Of a stretch of DNA of 64,000 nt, positions 1 through 8,191 are shown one piece after another. The notes beneath the pieces are model-generated. The model made no database searches and was not told the DNA's origin. It saw only the letters and a list, made by a program, of their open reading frames with translations. A program made the position numbers and the translations under genes. How positions within the stretch are numbered: the first letter of the stretch is position 1; each line of letters opens with the position of its first letter. The stretch lies in contig JALDYR010000001.1 in the NCBI GenBank assembly GCA_032153715.1, positions 62,001-126,000 on the forward strand, read 5' to 3'. The stretch is from SEAL01 sp032153715 (lineage in GTDB: Bacteria > Patescibacteriota > Saccharimonadia > Saccharimonadales > Saccharimonadaceae).

Positions 1-58
1 CAAGAGTAATAGTGAGCTCAACTTTAGTATCTGATAGGTGTTTAACGGTCGTCTTCAT
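1..58 (-). CDS. tig: trigger factor, N-terminal fragment (cut by left edge)
   Basis: Only the first 19 codons are in the window; the gene runs off the left edge. The visible start (MKTTVKHLSDTKVELTITL) has the pattern of trigger factor N-termini, where a short strand, a K-L-S-x-T turn and a V-x-L-x-I strand open the ribosome-binding domain. Trigger factor is the ribosome-bound chaperone and prolyl isomerase that meets nascent chains. A TATAAT hexamer at 66-71 ends seven bases before the ATG, so the message should be leaderless. It lies just downstream of two SurA-like/secreted-protein modules on the same strand, which makes a chaperone-rich neighbourhood. The family call rests on a short match and is good but not certain. 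Confidence 0.7.
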   Translation of the reverse strand, partial: MKTTVKHLSDTKVELTITL

Positions 59-65
59 TTGATTA

Positions 66-71
66 ATTATA
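66..71 (-). promoter_or_regulatory. -10 element of the tig leaderless promoter
   Basis: TATAAT on the minus strand, seven bases before the tig ATG. The transcript would begin at or within a base or two of the start codon. No Shine-Dalgarno sequence fits in the gap. Confidence 0.6.
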
Positions 72-112
72 ACAGATGATCGCCAGGTTTTCGAATCAGT
101 GCTACAAGTATT

Positions 113-2332
113 TTAGAAGCGCACCGGCAATTCGCGCGTATAGGTTGTAATTGCCCTAGCGTTATTGCGTCCCTTTTCGTATAGCCAAAGGTATGAATCT
201 GCGCGAAGGTTAAAGACCTCTGCCGGCTCTGCCTCAGTTGCAGTTACCGAACCACCTGTGCGTCGCAGCAGCAATTGATTCGCCATCACCGGACCGTTGA
301 CAGTCAACTGCTGAGTACAGTCGCGAACAGTTAGTGGTGGATTTACCTCACAAGTCTTGATGACACCAACCTCTTCTTTTGTCTCGTCAGCAACCGCACT
401 TGCGCCAGCTGGGTATTTCGCCACCAACCAAGCGTTGACCGATGTCACAGAGGCATTGATGGTGATGTTTTTAGCGATAATCACCATTTGTGAAAGGTCC
501 TTCGATGCGGCATACCTGCCGCCAGGATAATTGAGATTACCGGCAATTGTCACGCGTCCGTTCGGCACCGCTACGACAATTGACTTGCCTTTTCCAATCG
601 TGCTGGCATCTAGTGTCAAGTCACCTTCAGTTTTTTGATATCGCCCTGATGTACTGTCGGCATTAAAGCTGAGCGTATTTACTGATGAATCCAGTGTCCG
701 CGCAACTGGAATCTGATCGATAATCGCCTTCGCCGTATCTGGAATTGTACCAAGCGTGTTACTTGTACTGAACGTTCCATATTTGCCAGCAACATTCACG
801 AATGTCAATTTACTCCAGCTTTGCTGGGCTGATAATGCTGCACCACCCTGGAGACCCGATGCAGTCGCAAAACCACTTACTGTTCCCGGTGCATACGCAT
901 CATACTCGGTCCAGCTACCATAGGTTTTGCCACCCCCGCCCTTCGTGAGAACGCTTGTCTGAATTGTACTCTCAACCTTTTTTGACGAGGTTGGATCATC
1001 AGCGAAGTGACGTCCCACATACAAGTCCCCGCCAAAGACATTAATACGTGACTTTTTCCCGACCGTAATACAGCTAGCCGTACTGTGGCGGTTTGACGGA
1101 GAGCCAGATTGTGTCGGAGGCGTCACGATAGACAAGAAGCAGTAGCGCGTGCCACCAGCGGCATCATCTGGAATTTTGTAGTTATCAGTCGTCACCGTCG
1201 TCTTCTTGCTGGCTGGGAAGGTGCGATCGGCCTTCAATTTATCGACATCGAATAGCGATGCATTACCCGATCCCAGCAAAGCAACCATCGCTTCAGGTGT
1301 CGTGTTCTCGCGCGGAGCGCCACTCGTAATCGGTGCGATATTCACCCCAGGTTTTACCTTGATGCCGTACGTGCGCCAATTAACCGTACTGCTCTGTTCA
1401 TTTGTATTGCCAGTTGTATTGTTTACAAAATACGACACTTGAACAGATTCACCAGCTTCAGCCGGACCACTCTTATCGCGCTCAACAGACGGGACGAGAT
1501 TAAAGTTGACACTACCTACCGTTGTACAGACGTTTCCAGTCGAATAGGTTCCATTAGTATTATTCGACGGCTTGACGGATGTTTTGTAACAGATCTTGGC
1601 TCCGGCTGGTGTATCCTTTTGAATTGTCACCCTAGTCACGCCACCCCCATACCCCTTACCTGAGGTATTAGACAGGTAGCGGTTATCTTGCTGCGTTTTA
1701 TTGAGGTTTGCCCGAATTTTTTCGAGAATATTCTTATAGGTATAAGGGAATAGCGGCCCTTCACGCGTTGCGATACCGTTCCAGGTAATTGCACTATCTG
1801 CTAGAAACTTTCCGCTCACCTTGTTTACTTTGTGATTAAAAGTAACCACATCACCCGCACGAGATGTCGGCTTGTCGACCGTCGTACTTGTCGTTAGTTG
1901 GAATGGCGGAACAGGATCAAGAACAAACTCAAAGGTGATATAAGAACGCTCTCCGTTTGCTCCACCTGCGAATTCCGAGCTTCCCCACTTAAAACTACCC
2001 GTTCGACCCGCTGGAATGTTTGGCGCATCTGCGTAGACGCGACATTTTGCCGTTGCACGGCCACAGTCGCAGTACACCGTGTCCGACGAGCCATAACCGC
2101 CATTGTACATACCGCTCGGATCGGTGACGTACGTTCGTACATTAATCTCATGGTAGGTGTGCCCTTCATACCCCGGCACATCTGCCTTTGGCGGACATTG
2201 ATTGCCGTAGTAACCATCGTCAAACGATGGATTACAGTCAAGCGCCGAAACACTTTGTCCGCCCACAAGTAGCGCGACAGCAAGCGACCCAGCGGCGAGC
2301 AAAGGTAGAATAACTAGGCTTCGAATCTTCAT
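113..2332 (-). CDS. secreted surface protein, copy 2 of a duplicated pair
   Basis: A 739-residue protein of unknown function with an N-terminal signal peptide or anchor (residues 8-30, hydrophobic, after MKIRS). The mature N-terminus is cysteine-rich (CNPSFDDGYYGNQCPP, then a CDCG motif). Long Thr/Ser/Gly-rich segments and repeated V-x-x-Y-F-V strands suggest beta-sandwich domains. The last ~250 residues read like a parallel beta structure (T-I-x-A-S-V, L-T-V-N-G-P-V) and end in YTRELPVRF. The whole protein is paralogous to the gene at 3421-5700, most closely in the C-terminal third. It starts three bases after the stop of the SurA-like gene at 2336-3328, so the two are translationally coupled. 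I infer that the partner helps export or fold it. No catalytic motif is visible. Confidence 0.85.
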   Translation of the reverse strand: MKIRSLVILPLLAAGSLAVALLVGGQSVSALDCNPSFDDGYYGNQCPPKADVPGYEGHTYHEINVRTYVTDPSGMYNGGYGSSDTVYCDCGRATAKCRVYADAPNIPAGRTGSFKWGSSEFAGGANGERSYITFEFVLDPVPPFQLTTSTTVDKPTSRAGDVVTFNHKVNKVSGKFLADSAITWNGIATREGPLFPYTYKNILEKIRANLNKTQQDNRYLSNTSGKGYGGGVTRVTIQKDTPAGAKICYKTSVKPSNNTNGTYSTGNVCTTVGSVNFNLVPSVERDKSGPAEAGESVQVSYFVNNTTGNTNEQSSTVNWRTYGIKVKPGVNIAPITSGAPRENTTPEAMVALLGSGNASLFDVDKLKADRTFPASKKTTVTTDNYKIPDDAAGGTRYCFLSIVTPPTQSGSPSNRHSTASCITVGKKSRINVFGGDLYVGRHFADDPTSSKKVESTIQTSVLTKGGGGKTYGSWTEYDAYAPGTVSGFATASGLQGGAALSAQQSWSKLTFVNVAGKYGTFSTSNTLGTIPDTAKAIIDQIPVARTLDSSVNTLSFNADSTSGRYQKTEGDLTLDASTIGKGKSIVVAVPNGRVTIAGNLNYPGGRYAASKDLSQMVIIAKNITINASVTSVNAWLVAKYPAGASAVADETKEEVGVIKTCEVNPPLTVRDCTQQLTVNGPVMANQLLLRRTGGSVTATEAEPAEVFNLRADSYLWLYEKGRNNARAITTYTRELPVRF

Positions 2333-2335
2333 ACC

Positions 2336-3328
2336 CTACTCCTCAACCTTGATGCTATTAATCTTGCTCATCACCTTGTCGTAAAGACCGGGTTGCGCTG
2401 CGATCTTTTCTTTTACATAAAACACCTGGTAAGCGATTGGAATGACCTTTTTGAAATACGGATTATCCTCTTTGGTTGCAAGTGTCGTTAGATTAGCAGA
2501 CTCGGTAATTACACTTGAAATTTCGCCAGCCTTCAAGCCCTTGATCGTTTCTAGGGTCTTTTCACGAACACTTACCTGATTACGATCAGCCTTGCCACTG
2601 ATGAACGAGAAGCCGTCCTCGGTAACGTAAAACTGCTTGCTTTGATTCGTGGCAAAGCCGTAGCCGTTCTTGTAAGGCTCACTAGTGCGAAGATCGTTTA
2701 CGAGCGTATCTGCCTTTTTATTGTCCTGCGCCAGCTGCGAGCGAACGTCATTCGCCTTCTTTTCTGCAGCGCTGCGAGCTGTTTCGATTTCGGCCGGTGA
2801 TTTGAGTGGATTATCACCATACATGCCGTAATTAATAGAAAACGGTGCATTAAACTGGTAGACGTTATACCCGCCCTTTGACAAGAAGTAAGACAAGTCA
2901 ACTAGCGTATCGGTATAAATTTTTTGCTTTTGCCATTCGCCGAGCGTTGACCACTCTTGGTTGAACATCGCCAGTGAACGCTCATTTAGTAAGTGATCAT
3001 TGATAGGAAGATTAAACTCTTTGGCAATATCTTCACCTTTGAGCGAGCGAATGATCACCTCCTTTGCCTCATCATCAGTGGCGAAATTATCCTTCGCCTC
3101 TTTGACGAGATTATTGTACTGTGTTTTTGTAATCCGCTTACCGTCAACGACAATAGCTGTCTGAGCCTTGTAGTTGAAGTAAATAGCGGCAGCCACTACG
3201 GCAAACACCACGATCACTAACGCCGAAACTAGAACAGTAATCTTGCCCTGCTTTGTATGCAAAAACTGTAGATTCAACTTTCGTTTTGACGATTTTTCTG
3301 TATTATTAACGCGACTTTCGTTGTCCAC
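2336..3328 (-). CDS. membrane-anchored SurA/parvulin-like chaperone, copy 2
   Basis: A 330-residue protein starting at GTG, with a basic cytoplasmic head, one transmembrane helix (about residues 30-52) and an extracytoplasmic domain. After the helix comes I-V-V-D-G-K-R-I-T-K-x-x-Y, the opening of SurA/PrsA-type chaperones (SurA_N). The C-terminal half (G-L-K-A-G-E-I-S-S-V-I, then a V-F-Y-V-K-E-K strand) resembles a parvulin prolyl-isomerase fold but is degenerate, so isomerase activity is unproven. It is paralogous to 5701-6645 and sits directly before its presumed client. In monoderm bacteria PrsA-type proteins fold secreted proteins outside the membrane. A TAGACT -10-like hexamer lies upstream, between the two modules, so this copy may have its own promoter. 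Confidence 0.75.
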   Translation of the reverse strand: MDNESRVNNTEKSSKRKLNLQFLHTKQGKITVLVSALVIVVFAVVAAAIYFNYKAQTAIVVDGKRITKTQYNNLVKEAKDNFATDDEAKEVIIRSLKGEDIAKEFNLPINDHLLNERSLAMFNQEWSTLGEWQKQKIYTDTLVDLSYFLSKGGYNVYQFNAPFSINYGMYGDNPLKSPAEIETARSAAEKKANDVRSQLAQDNKKADTLVNDLRTSEPYKNGYGFATNQSKQFYVTEDGFSFISGKADRNQVSVREKTLETIKGLKAGEISSVITESANLTTLATKEDNPYFKKVIPIAYQVFYVKEKIAAQPGLYDKVMSKINSIKVEE

Positions 3329-3420
3329 GATAAATGCCCCTCATTTCCTACCCCTAACAGTGTTATCTCAAGTCTACCATAAGCCCTATGCCCGCTACAA
3401 GATTTACCCGCTCTAAGCGG

Positions 3421-5700
3421 CTAGAACCTTACTGGTAGCTCGCGTGTATAGGTCGTTAACGCACGCATAGCACCCTTCTTTTGCTCGTATAGCCACAGAT
3501 ATGCATCTGCCCGGAGATTAAAGGTTTCCGCTGGTTCCACGTTCACACCGCCCGCTCTAGCCCCGGTGCGTCGTAGTAGCAGCTGGTTTGCCATCACCGG
3601 ACCATTAACAGTCAACTGCCGATTGCAGTCACGAGCAGTTAGCGGCGGCTCAACTTCACAGGTCTTAATCACGCCGACTTCTTCTTTAGCTTCATCAGCA
3701 ACTGCACTTGCGCCAGTTGGGTATTTCGCCACCAGCCAAGCATTTACCGACGTCACCGAAGCGTTAATTGTGATGTTTTTGGCGATAATTACCAGTTGTG
3801 GCAGATCCTTTGACGTAGCATACCTACCACCCGGGTAGTCGAGGTTGCCAGCAATCGTTACGCGTCCATTTGGAACGAATACAACCACAGACTTACCCTT
3901 TCCGATTGTACTGGCGTTCAATGTAAGATCCCCAGTTGCCTTTTCATAGCGGCCTGCAGAGTTAGCCTCACTGATAGTCATCTCATTCACAGTCGTATCT
4001 ATACTTCGCGCAAGCGGTATATGCTCAATAATTGCCCTGGCACTGTCTGGAATAAAACCAAGTGTATTACTCGAACTAAACTTACCCTTCTCGGTTCCCG
4101 CATTGGCGAATGTTAACTTGCTCCAGCTTTGCTGAGTCGACAGAGCCGAGCCACCCTGCAAGCCTGCAGCAGTTCCGAAGCCGCGAATATCTCCCGGCGC
4201 GTAGGCGCCATACTCACTCCAGCTGCCATAGGTTATTCCATTTGGCGCCCCTTTCGTCACGGTACTCGCCTGGATAGTACTACCGATTTTCTTTGAAGCC
4301 GTAGGATCATCGACAAAATGTCTGCCGACCTGCAAGTCGCCACCATATATTGATATACGTGACTTGATGCCAACGGTTATACAACTTGCTAAACTGTGGC
4401 GATTTTTCGGAGCGGGATTATGGGTCGGTGGAGTCACGGCTAGCAGGAAGCAGTAGCGCTCACCATCCTCGGCATTGACAGGAATCTTGTAGTTATCCGT
4501 TGACACGCTCGTCCTCGCGCTTGCCGGGAACGCGCGAGCACCCTTTAATTTATCGACATCAATCAAACTTGCATTGCTGACGCCGCCAGTTTCTCCAAGA
4601 AGACCAGCAACCTCTTCCGGCGCCATACCCTCCTGTAGCGATCCAGAGGTGATGGCAGCTACATCGACGCCAGGCTTTACCTTAAGGACATACGTCCTCC
4701 AATCAACGGGACTACTCTGCTCTTTGGTGTTTTGGACAAAATACGACACTAGTACATCTTCGCCCGGCTCGGCGGGGCCATTTTTATCTCGCTCAACAAC
4801 CGGAATAAGGTTAAAATCAAATCCGCTCACCGTTGTACAAACATCATTGCCTGTATACGTTCCAAGTTTATTATTCGCAGGCACTACAGAAGTCTTATAG
4901 CAGATCTTCGTGCCTGGTGGCGTGTCCTTTTGAATGGTCACTTTCGTCACGCCACCCGCATACCCTTTTCCATTTGTGGTTGCAAGATATCTATTATCTT
5001 GTTGCGTCTTGTTTCTGTCTGCTCGAATGCGCTCGAGGGCGTTCGAATACGCGTATGAGTACAATGGCCCTTCTCGCGTCGGAGTGCCCGTCCAACTAAT
5101 TGCGTCTTGTGACAAAAAAGTACCGCTTACTTTATTGATTTTGTGCGTAAAAGTAACTAGATCACCCGCGCGCGAGATCGGCTTATCGACAGAGGTTGAA
5201 GCAGATAGCTGAAATGGCGGAATAGGATCAAGTGTGTAAGTAAACTTTACGACTGATGAACTTTCGTTAGCCCCACCAGCAAGGACCGAATTGCCATTTG
5301 GACCGAAACTGCCTGTCCGACCGGGAATATTCGGGGCCGCTACTGACACACGACACTTCATGTTCTTGCCGCCACAATCACAGTACACGAGACCTGTTTC
5401 GGCATTTGGTATATAAAACCCCGCTAGATTGTTTGAGACAGGCTGTTTATACAATCCCGATGGATCGTTTACCGTCAAAGCGACGCCTATCACGTGATAC
5501 GTACTGCCATTCTGCAAGTAGGTAGGAGTTCCCTCTCCTGGAGGACACTTATCTTTATAATGACCGTGTGGAAATTCTGGCGTGCAACTGATACTAAGCG
5601 CGGCGGATGCCGAAGAGCTATAGACCCCCAAGCATATTGCGACAGCAGCCAAACAGGCGGCCCCCGAGATATACAGCAAATTTAGGTTAAATCGTATCAT
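3421..5700 (-). CDS. secreted surface protein, copy 1 of a duplicated pair
   Basis: A 759-residue paralog of the protein at 113-2332. It has an N-terminal hydrophobic signal segment (residues 7-33), then a cysteine-bearing start to the mature chain (CTPEFPHGHYKDKCPP) and the same CDCG motif. The long middle part again carries F-T-H-K-I-N-K-V-S-G and N-Y-K-I-P motifs. The C-terminal third is nearly identical to the paralog and ends in the same YTRELPVRF. The start codon follows directly on the stop of the SurA-like gene at 5701, with no spacer. Conserved cysteines suggest disulfides formed outside the membrane. Function unknown; adhesin or pilus-associated roles are possible but nothing seen proves them. 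Confidence 0.85.
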   Translation of the reverse strand: MIRFNLNLLYISGAACLAAVAICLGVYSSSASAALSISCTPEFPHGHYKDKCPPGEGTPTYLQNGSTYHVIGVALTVNDPSGLYKQPVSNNLAGFYIPNAETGLVYCDCGGKNMKCRVSVAAPNIPGRTGSFGPNGNSVLAGGANESSSVVKFTYTLDPIPPFQLSASTSVDKPISRAGDLVTFTHKINKVSGTFLSQDAISWTGTPTREGPLYSYAYSNALERIRADRNKTQQDNRYLATTNGKGYAGGVTKVTIQKDTPPGTKICYKTSVVPANNKLGTYTGNDVCTTVSGFDFNLIPVVERDKNGPAEPGEDVLVSYFVQNTKEQSSPVDWRTYVLKVKPGVDVAAITSGSLQEGMAPEEVAGLLGETGGVSNASLIDVDKLKGARAFPASARTSVSTDNYKIPVNAEDGERYCFLLAVTPPTHNPAPKNRHSLASCITVGIKSRISIYGGDLQVGRHFVDDPTASKKIGSTIQASTVTKGAPNGITYGSWSEYGAYAPGDIRGFGTAAGLQGGSALSTQQSWSKLTFANAGTEKGKFSSSNTLGFIPDSARAIIEHIPLARSIDTTVNEMTISEANSAGRYEKATGDLTLNASTIGKGKSVVVFVPNGRVTIAGNLDYPGGRYATSKDLPQLVIIAKNITINASVTSVNAWLVAKYPTGASAVADEAKEEVGVIKTCEVEPPLTARDCNRQLTVNGPVMANQLLLRRTGARAGGVNVEPAETFNLRADAYLWLYEQKKGAMRALTTYTRELPVRF

Positions 5701-6645
5701 TTATTCCGTCACCTTTACGCCGTTTAGCTTCTTCATTACTTTATCGTAAACTCCAGGTGTCGCTGCTATCTTATTTTTTAGATAAAATACGCGATAGGCA
5801 GTCATAGGCCCATTTTGTAAAGAGCCTGCAAATCTTGCAGTAACAGGCGAAACTCCGCCCACCTCCAGGCCCTTCAGTATAGTCAACGCCTGGCTATCGA
5901 TATTTGTCACGTTGGCATCCGCGCCACCACTGACATACGTCTCGCCATCGGTGTTCATAAAAAACCTTTGTGTTGGGTTCGAGGTGAATCCATAGCCGCT
6001 TTTATATGGCTCTCGAGTTCGCAAATCATTCGCAATCCCACTAGCACTTTCCGCGCTAGCAATAAGCTGTTGTCGTATAGCCGTCGCTTTTTTCTCTGCT
6101 TCAATACGCGCCCGTTCAGCCACTTCGGTCGTCGCCCCTTGCGTGCTGCCGTAAGAGCTAGCAAACGGCAAGTGGAATGCATATGCCTCGTAGCCGCCAT
6201 GGTCCATAAAGTACGCCATATCAATGAGAGCATCGGTTGTGACCTTCATCCTCTGCCACTCATTAGTCTCTGACCAGGCGCGATCGAACGCAATAAACGC
6301 GCGTTCATTTAGTAGGTCGTCGTCTAACGGTATATTAAATTCACGTGCGATGTCTCGCGCATTTTGAGATCTAATAATTGCATTTTTTGTCTCTGTTTCG
6401 TTAGCAAAGCTTGCTTTTGCCTGACTCGCCAGATTCGCGTACTCGGACGTAGTGATTCGCCTACCGTCAACAACCAGGGCGGTTTGCGATTTATACCACC
6501 AATACATAAACGCTAGCACGGCAATAACAACAAACCCGCCGACTACGCCACCAATGACGAGTCGCCTTCTCAGCCTTAAACGACGACCAGTCTTTAATAC
6601 TGACGCGCTCGCGCTACCCTCATCAATGTGCTTTTCGTCGCCCAC
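5701..6645 (-). CDS. membrane-anchored SurA/parvulin-like chaperone, copy 1
   Basis: A 314-residue protein with a GTG start preceded by a GAGGGG ribosome site. It has an Arg-rich cytoplasmic head, a transmembrane helix at about residues 30-50, then A-L-V-V-D-G-R-R-I-T-T-S-E-Y, the SurA_N-like opening. The remainder matches the paralog at 2336-3328 along its length, including L-x-D-x-L-L-N-E-R, F-x-x-x-W-S-x-x-x-E-W-Q and E-P-Y-K-x-G-Y-G-F. It ends with a strand and a K-V-M-K-K-L-N-G-V-K tail. It is the first gene of the four-gene run. A TAGAAT -10-like hexamer preceded by TGA lies just upstream. Catalytic parvulin residues are not clearly kept. Confidence 0.75.
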   Translation of the reverse strand: MGDEKHIDEGSASASVLKTGRRLRLRRRLVIGGVVGGFVVIAVLAFMYWWYKSQTALVVDGRRITTSEYANLASQAKASFANETETKNAIIRSQNARDIAREFNIPLDDDLLNERAFIAFDRAWSETNEWQRMKVTTDALIDMAYFMDHGGYEAYAFHLPFASSYGSTQGATTEVAERARIEAEKKATAIRQQLIASAESASGIANDLRTREPYKSGYGFTSNPTQRFFMNTDGETYVSGGADANVTNIDSQALTILKGLEVGGVSPVTARFAGSLQNGPMTAYRVFYLKNKIAATPGVYDKVMKKLNGVKVTE

Positions 6646-6727
6646 AAACCCCTCTGTTTTATCAATTCTATCAGCATAGCATAAACAGAATCAGCCGCAC
6701 AAGTAATGATGCCGCCTACTGCCTGAT

Positions 6728-8068
6728 CTATGCAAAAAATTCAGAAAATTCGTCGTCAACCGACTTGCGGCGGCTGTCTTTTACTCGACTGACGATACGC
6801 TCAAAACTCAACGTCTCTTCGTTTGTCGTTGCAGTGTCTTTGAACGAATAGAGCTCACTTGATAGCTCTGACTCGCCGACAAATACGATAAACGGTACTT
6901 TCTTTTTAATCACCGCTTTAATCTGCTTGTCGATCTTGCGCCCTGTAATATCAACTTCGACGCTAACACCTTCAGTACGAAGCCGTTTCGAGAGCGCCTG
7001 AGCACCCTGGAACGTATTATCGATCACGACAATACCGACCTCAGTTGTTGAGGTAAGTTCTGGCAAAAGATTATGCGATCGAAGGAACAATTCCGTTGTC
7101 GTCAGGCCTGGCGCCATACCAACTGTTGCAATTGGCTCTGCGCCAAACAGGCCGACCAATCCGTCATAACGACCCCCGCCAAATAGCGAACGATTATTCT
7201 CTGGATCAGTATCAAAGACTTCAAACACTGTGCCCGTATAATAATCGAGCCCGCGCATAAGAGTGATGTCGAAAATGGCATTCTTCACCCCGGCCTGCTC
7301 TAGCAATGTAAAGAGTACTTGAACTTCTTTGACTGCAACACTATCACGAAGTTGTTGCGGAAGATCAGCCATTGATTTCGCTTCGATCAAAGTAGCGATT
7401 TGCTTGAGGCCGTGTTTAGCTGCTTCTTCACCAAAGATTTCAATTGCCTGATCGCGGAATTCCTCTGTCGTAATCTTGTTTTTACGGTCGAACAATTTTG
7501 TCATCATTTGTGACTGCACCGCATCAAGGCCAAGGAAGTGCGTCATCATGTAGTCGATCAAGTTGCGATTATTAACACGGATAACATACATATCATCACG
7601 CGCGCCAAACGCTCGCATAATCTCGGCTGCCATACTGATAATTTCAGCTTCGGCAATAGCGCCGTCGACGCCAAAAATATCAGTGTTCAGCTGCCAAAAT
7701 TCACGTTCTCGTCCACGCTGCGGACGCTCATAGCGCATAAAGTTTGCGATACTATAAAGACGTGCCGGGTAACCTAGTTCTTGACGTCGAGCAGCCACCA
7801 TACGACTGATCGACGGGGTCATTTCGGGGCGAATCGCTACGGTGCGGTCACCACGGTCCGTGAACGTATAGGTTTGCTCATTTGCGAGCTCTTGGCCACT
7901 TTTGGCCGCATACACCTCGAGTGGTTCTAGAAGTGGTGCGCCATACTCTTCATATCCATGCAGCTGCACGACTCGACGCCACGTATTGAAAATATAATTT
8001 TGGATACGTTTATCTTCAGGGTAATAGTCGCGGGTGCCTTTGTATGGTTGTGGTGACAGAGTACTCAT
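6728..8068 (-). CDS. hisS: histidine--tRNA ligase
   Basis: A 446-residue class II aminoacyl-tRNA synthetase that charges tRNA-His. The N-terminal KGTRDYYPED motif, motif 2 around residues 109-132 (FMRYERPQRG), the histidine-specific RGLDYYTG at 272-279 and a GGGRYDGL motif near 297 are all present. The anticodon-binding domain fills the last ~100 residues (V-G-I-V-V-I-D, then K-x-x-K-x-A-x-K-K-K-V-P-F). Length is normal for the family. The ATG is preceded by an extended -10 (TGC-TACAAT) ending nine bases upstream, so the message is almost leaderless. Confidence 0.97.
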   Translation of the reverse strand: MSTLSPQPYKGTRDYYPEDKRIQNYIFNTWRRVVQLHGYEEYGAPLLEPLEVYAAKSGQELANEQTYTFTDRGDRTVAIRPEMTPSISRMVAARRQELGYPARLYSIANFMRYERPQRGREREFWQLNTDIFGVDGAIAEAEIISMAAEIMRAFGARDDMYVIRVNNRNLIDYMMTHFLGLDAVQSQMMTKLFDRKNKITTEEFRDQAIEIFGEEAAKHGLKQIATLIEAKSMADLPQQLRDSVAVKEVQVLFTLLEQAGVKNAIFDITLMRGLDYYTGTVFEVFDTDPENNRSLFGGGRYDGLVGLFGAEPIATVGMAPGLTTTELFLRSHNLLPELTSTTEVGIVVIDNTFQGAQALSKRLRTEGVSVEVDITGRKIDKQIKAVIKKKVPFIVFVGESELSSELYSFKDTATTNEETLSFERIVSRVKDSRRKSVDDEFSEFFA

Positions 8069-8077
8069 ATTTCGCTC

Positions 8078-8083
8078 ATTGTA
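8078..8083 (-). promoter_or_regulatory. extended -10 of hisS promoter
   Basis: TACAAT on the minus strand preceded by TGC (an extended -10). It ends nine bases before the hisS ATG, leaving a 5' leader of about two to three bases. Confidence 0.6.
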
Positions 8084-8149
8084 GCATGTTTCACCCCTTT
8101 AGGCAAGCTATAGCATTTAATCGTGAATATTGCAAAATCTGCCAAATAT

Positions 8150-8178
8150 AAAAGACCGCTCAGTGGCGGTCTTTTATC
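8150..8178 (-). terminator. intrinsic terminator of the LPQTG protein gene
   Basis: AAAGACCGC and GCGGTCTTT form a strong stem with a short loop between 8151 and 8177, followed on the minus strand by a T-rich stretch. It lies 15 bases past the stop of the surface protein gene and separates it from hisS. Confidence 0.8.
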
Positions 8179-8191
8179 ACCCCTGCCCTAC

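Noticed and set aside
113..5700. C-terminal phenylalanine of both secreted proteins as an outer-membrane barrel signal
   Set aside because: A C-terminal Phe marks BAM substrates only in diderms; the LPQTG protein, the lack of outer-membrane genes and the SurA-like proteins' single helices fit a monoderm cell.
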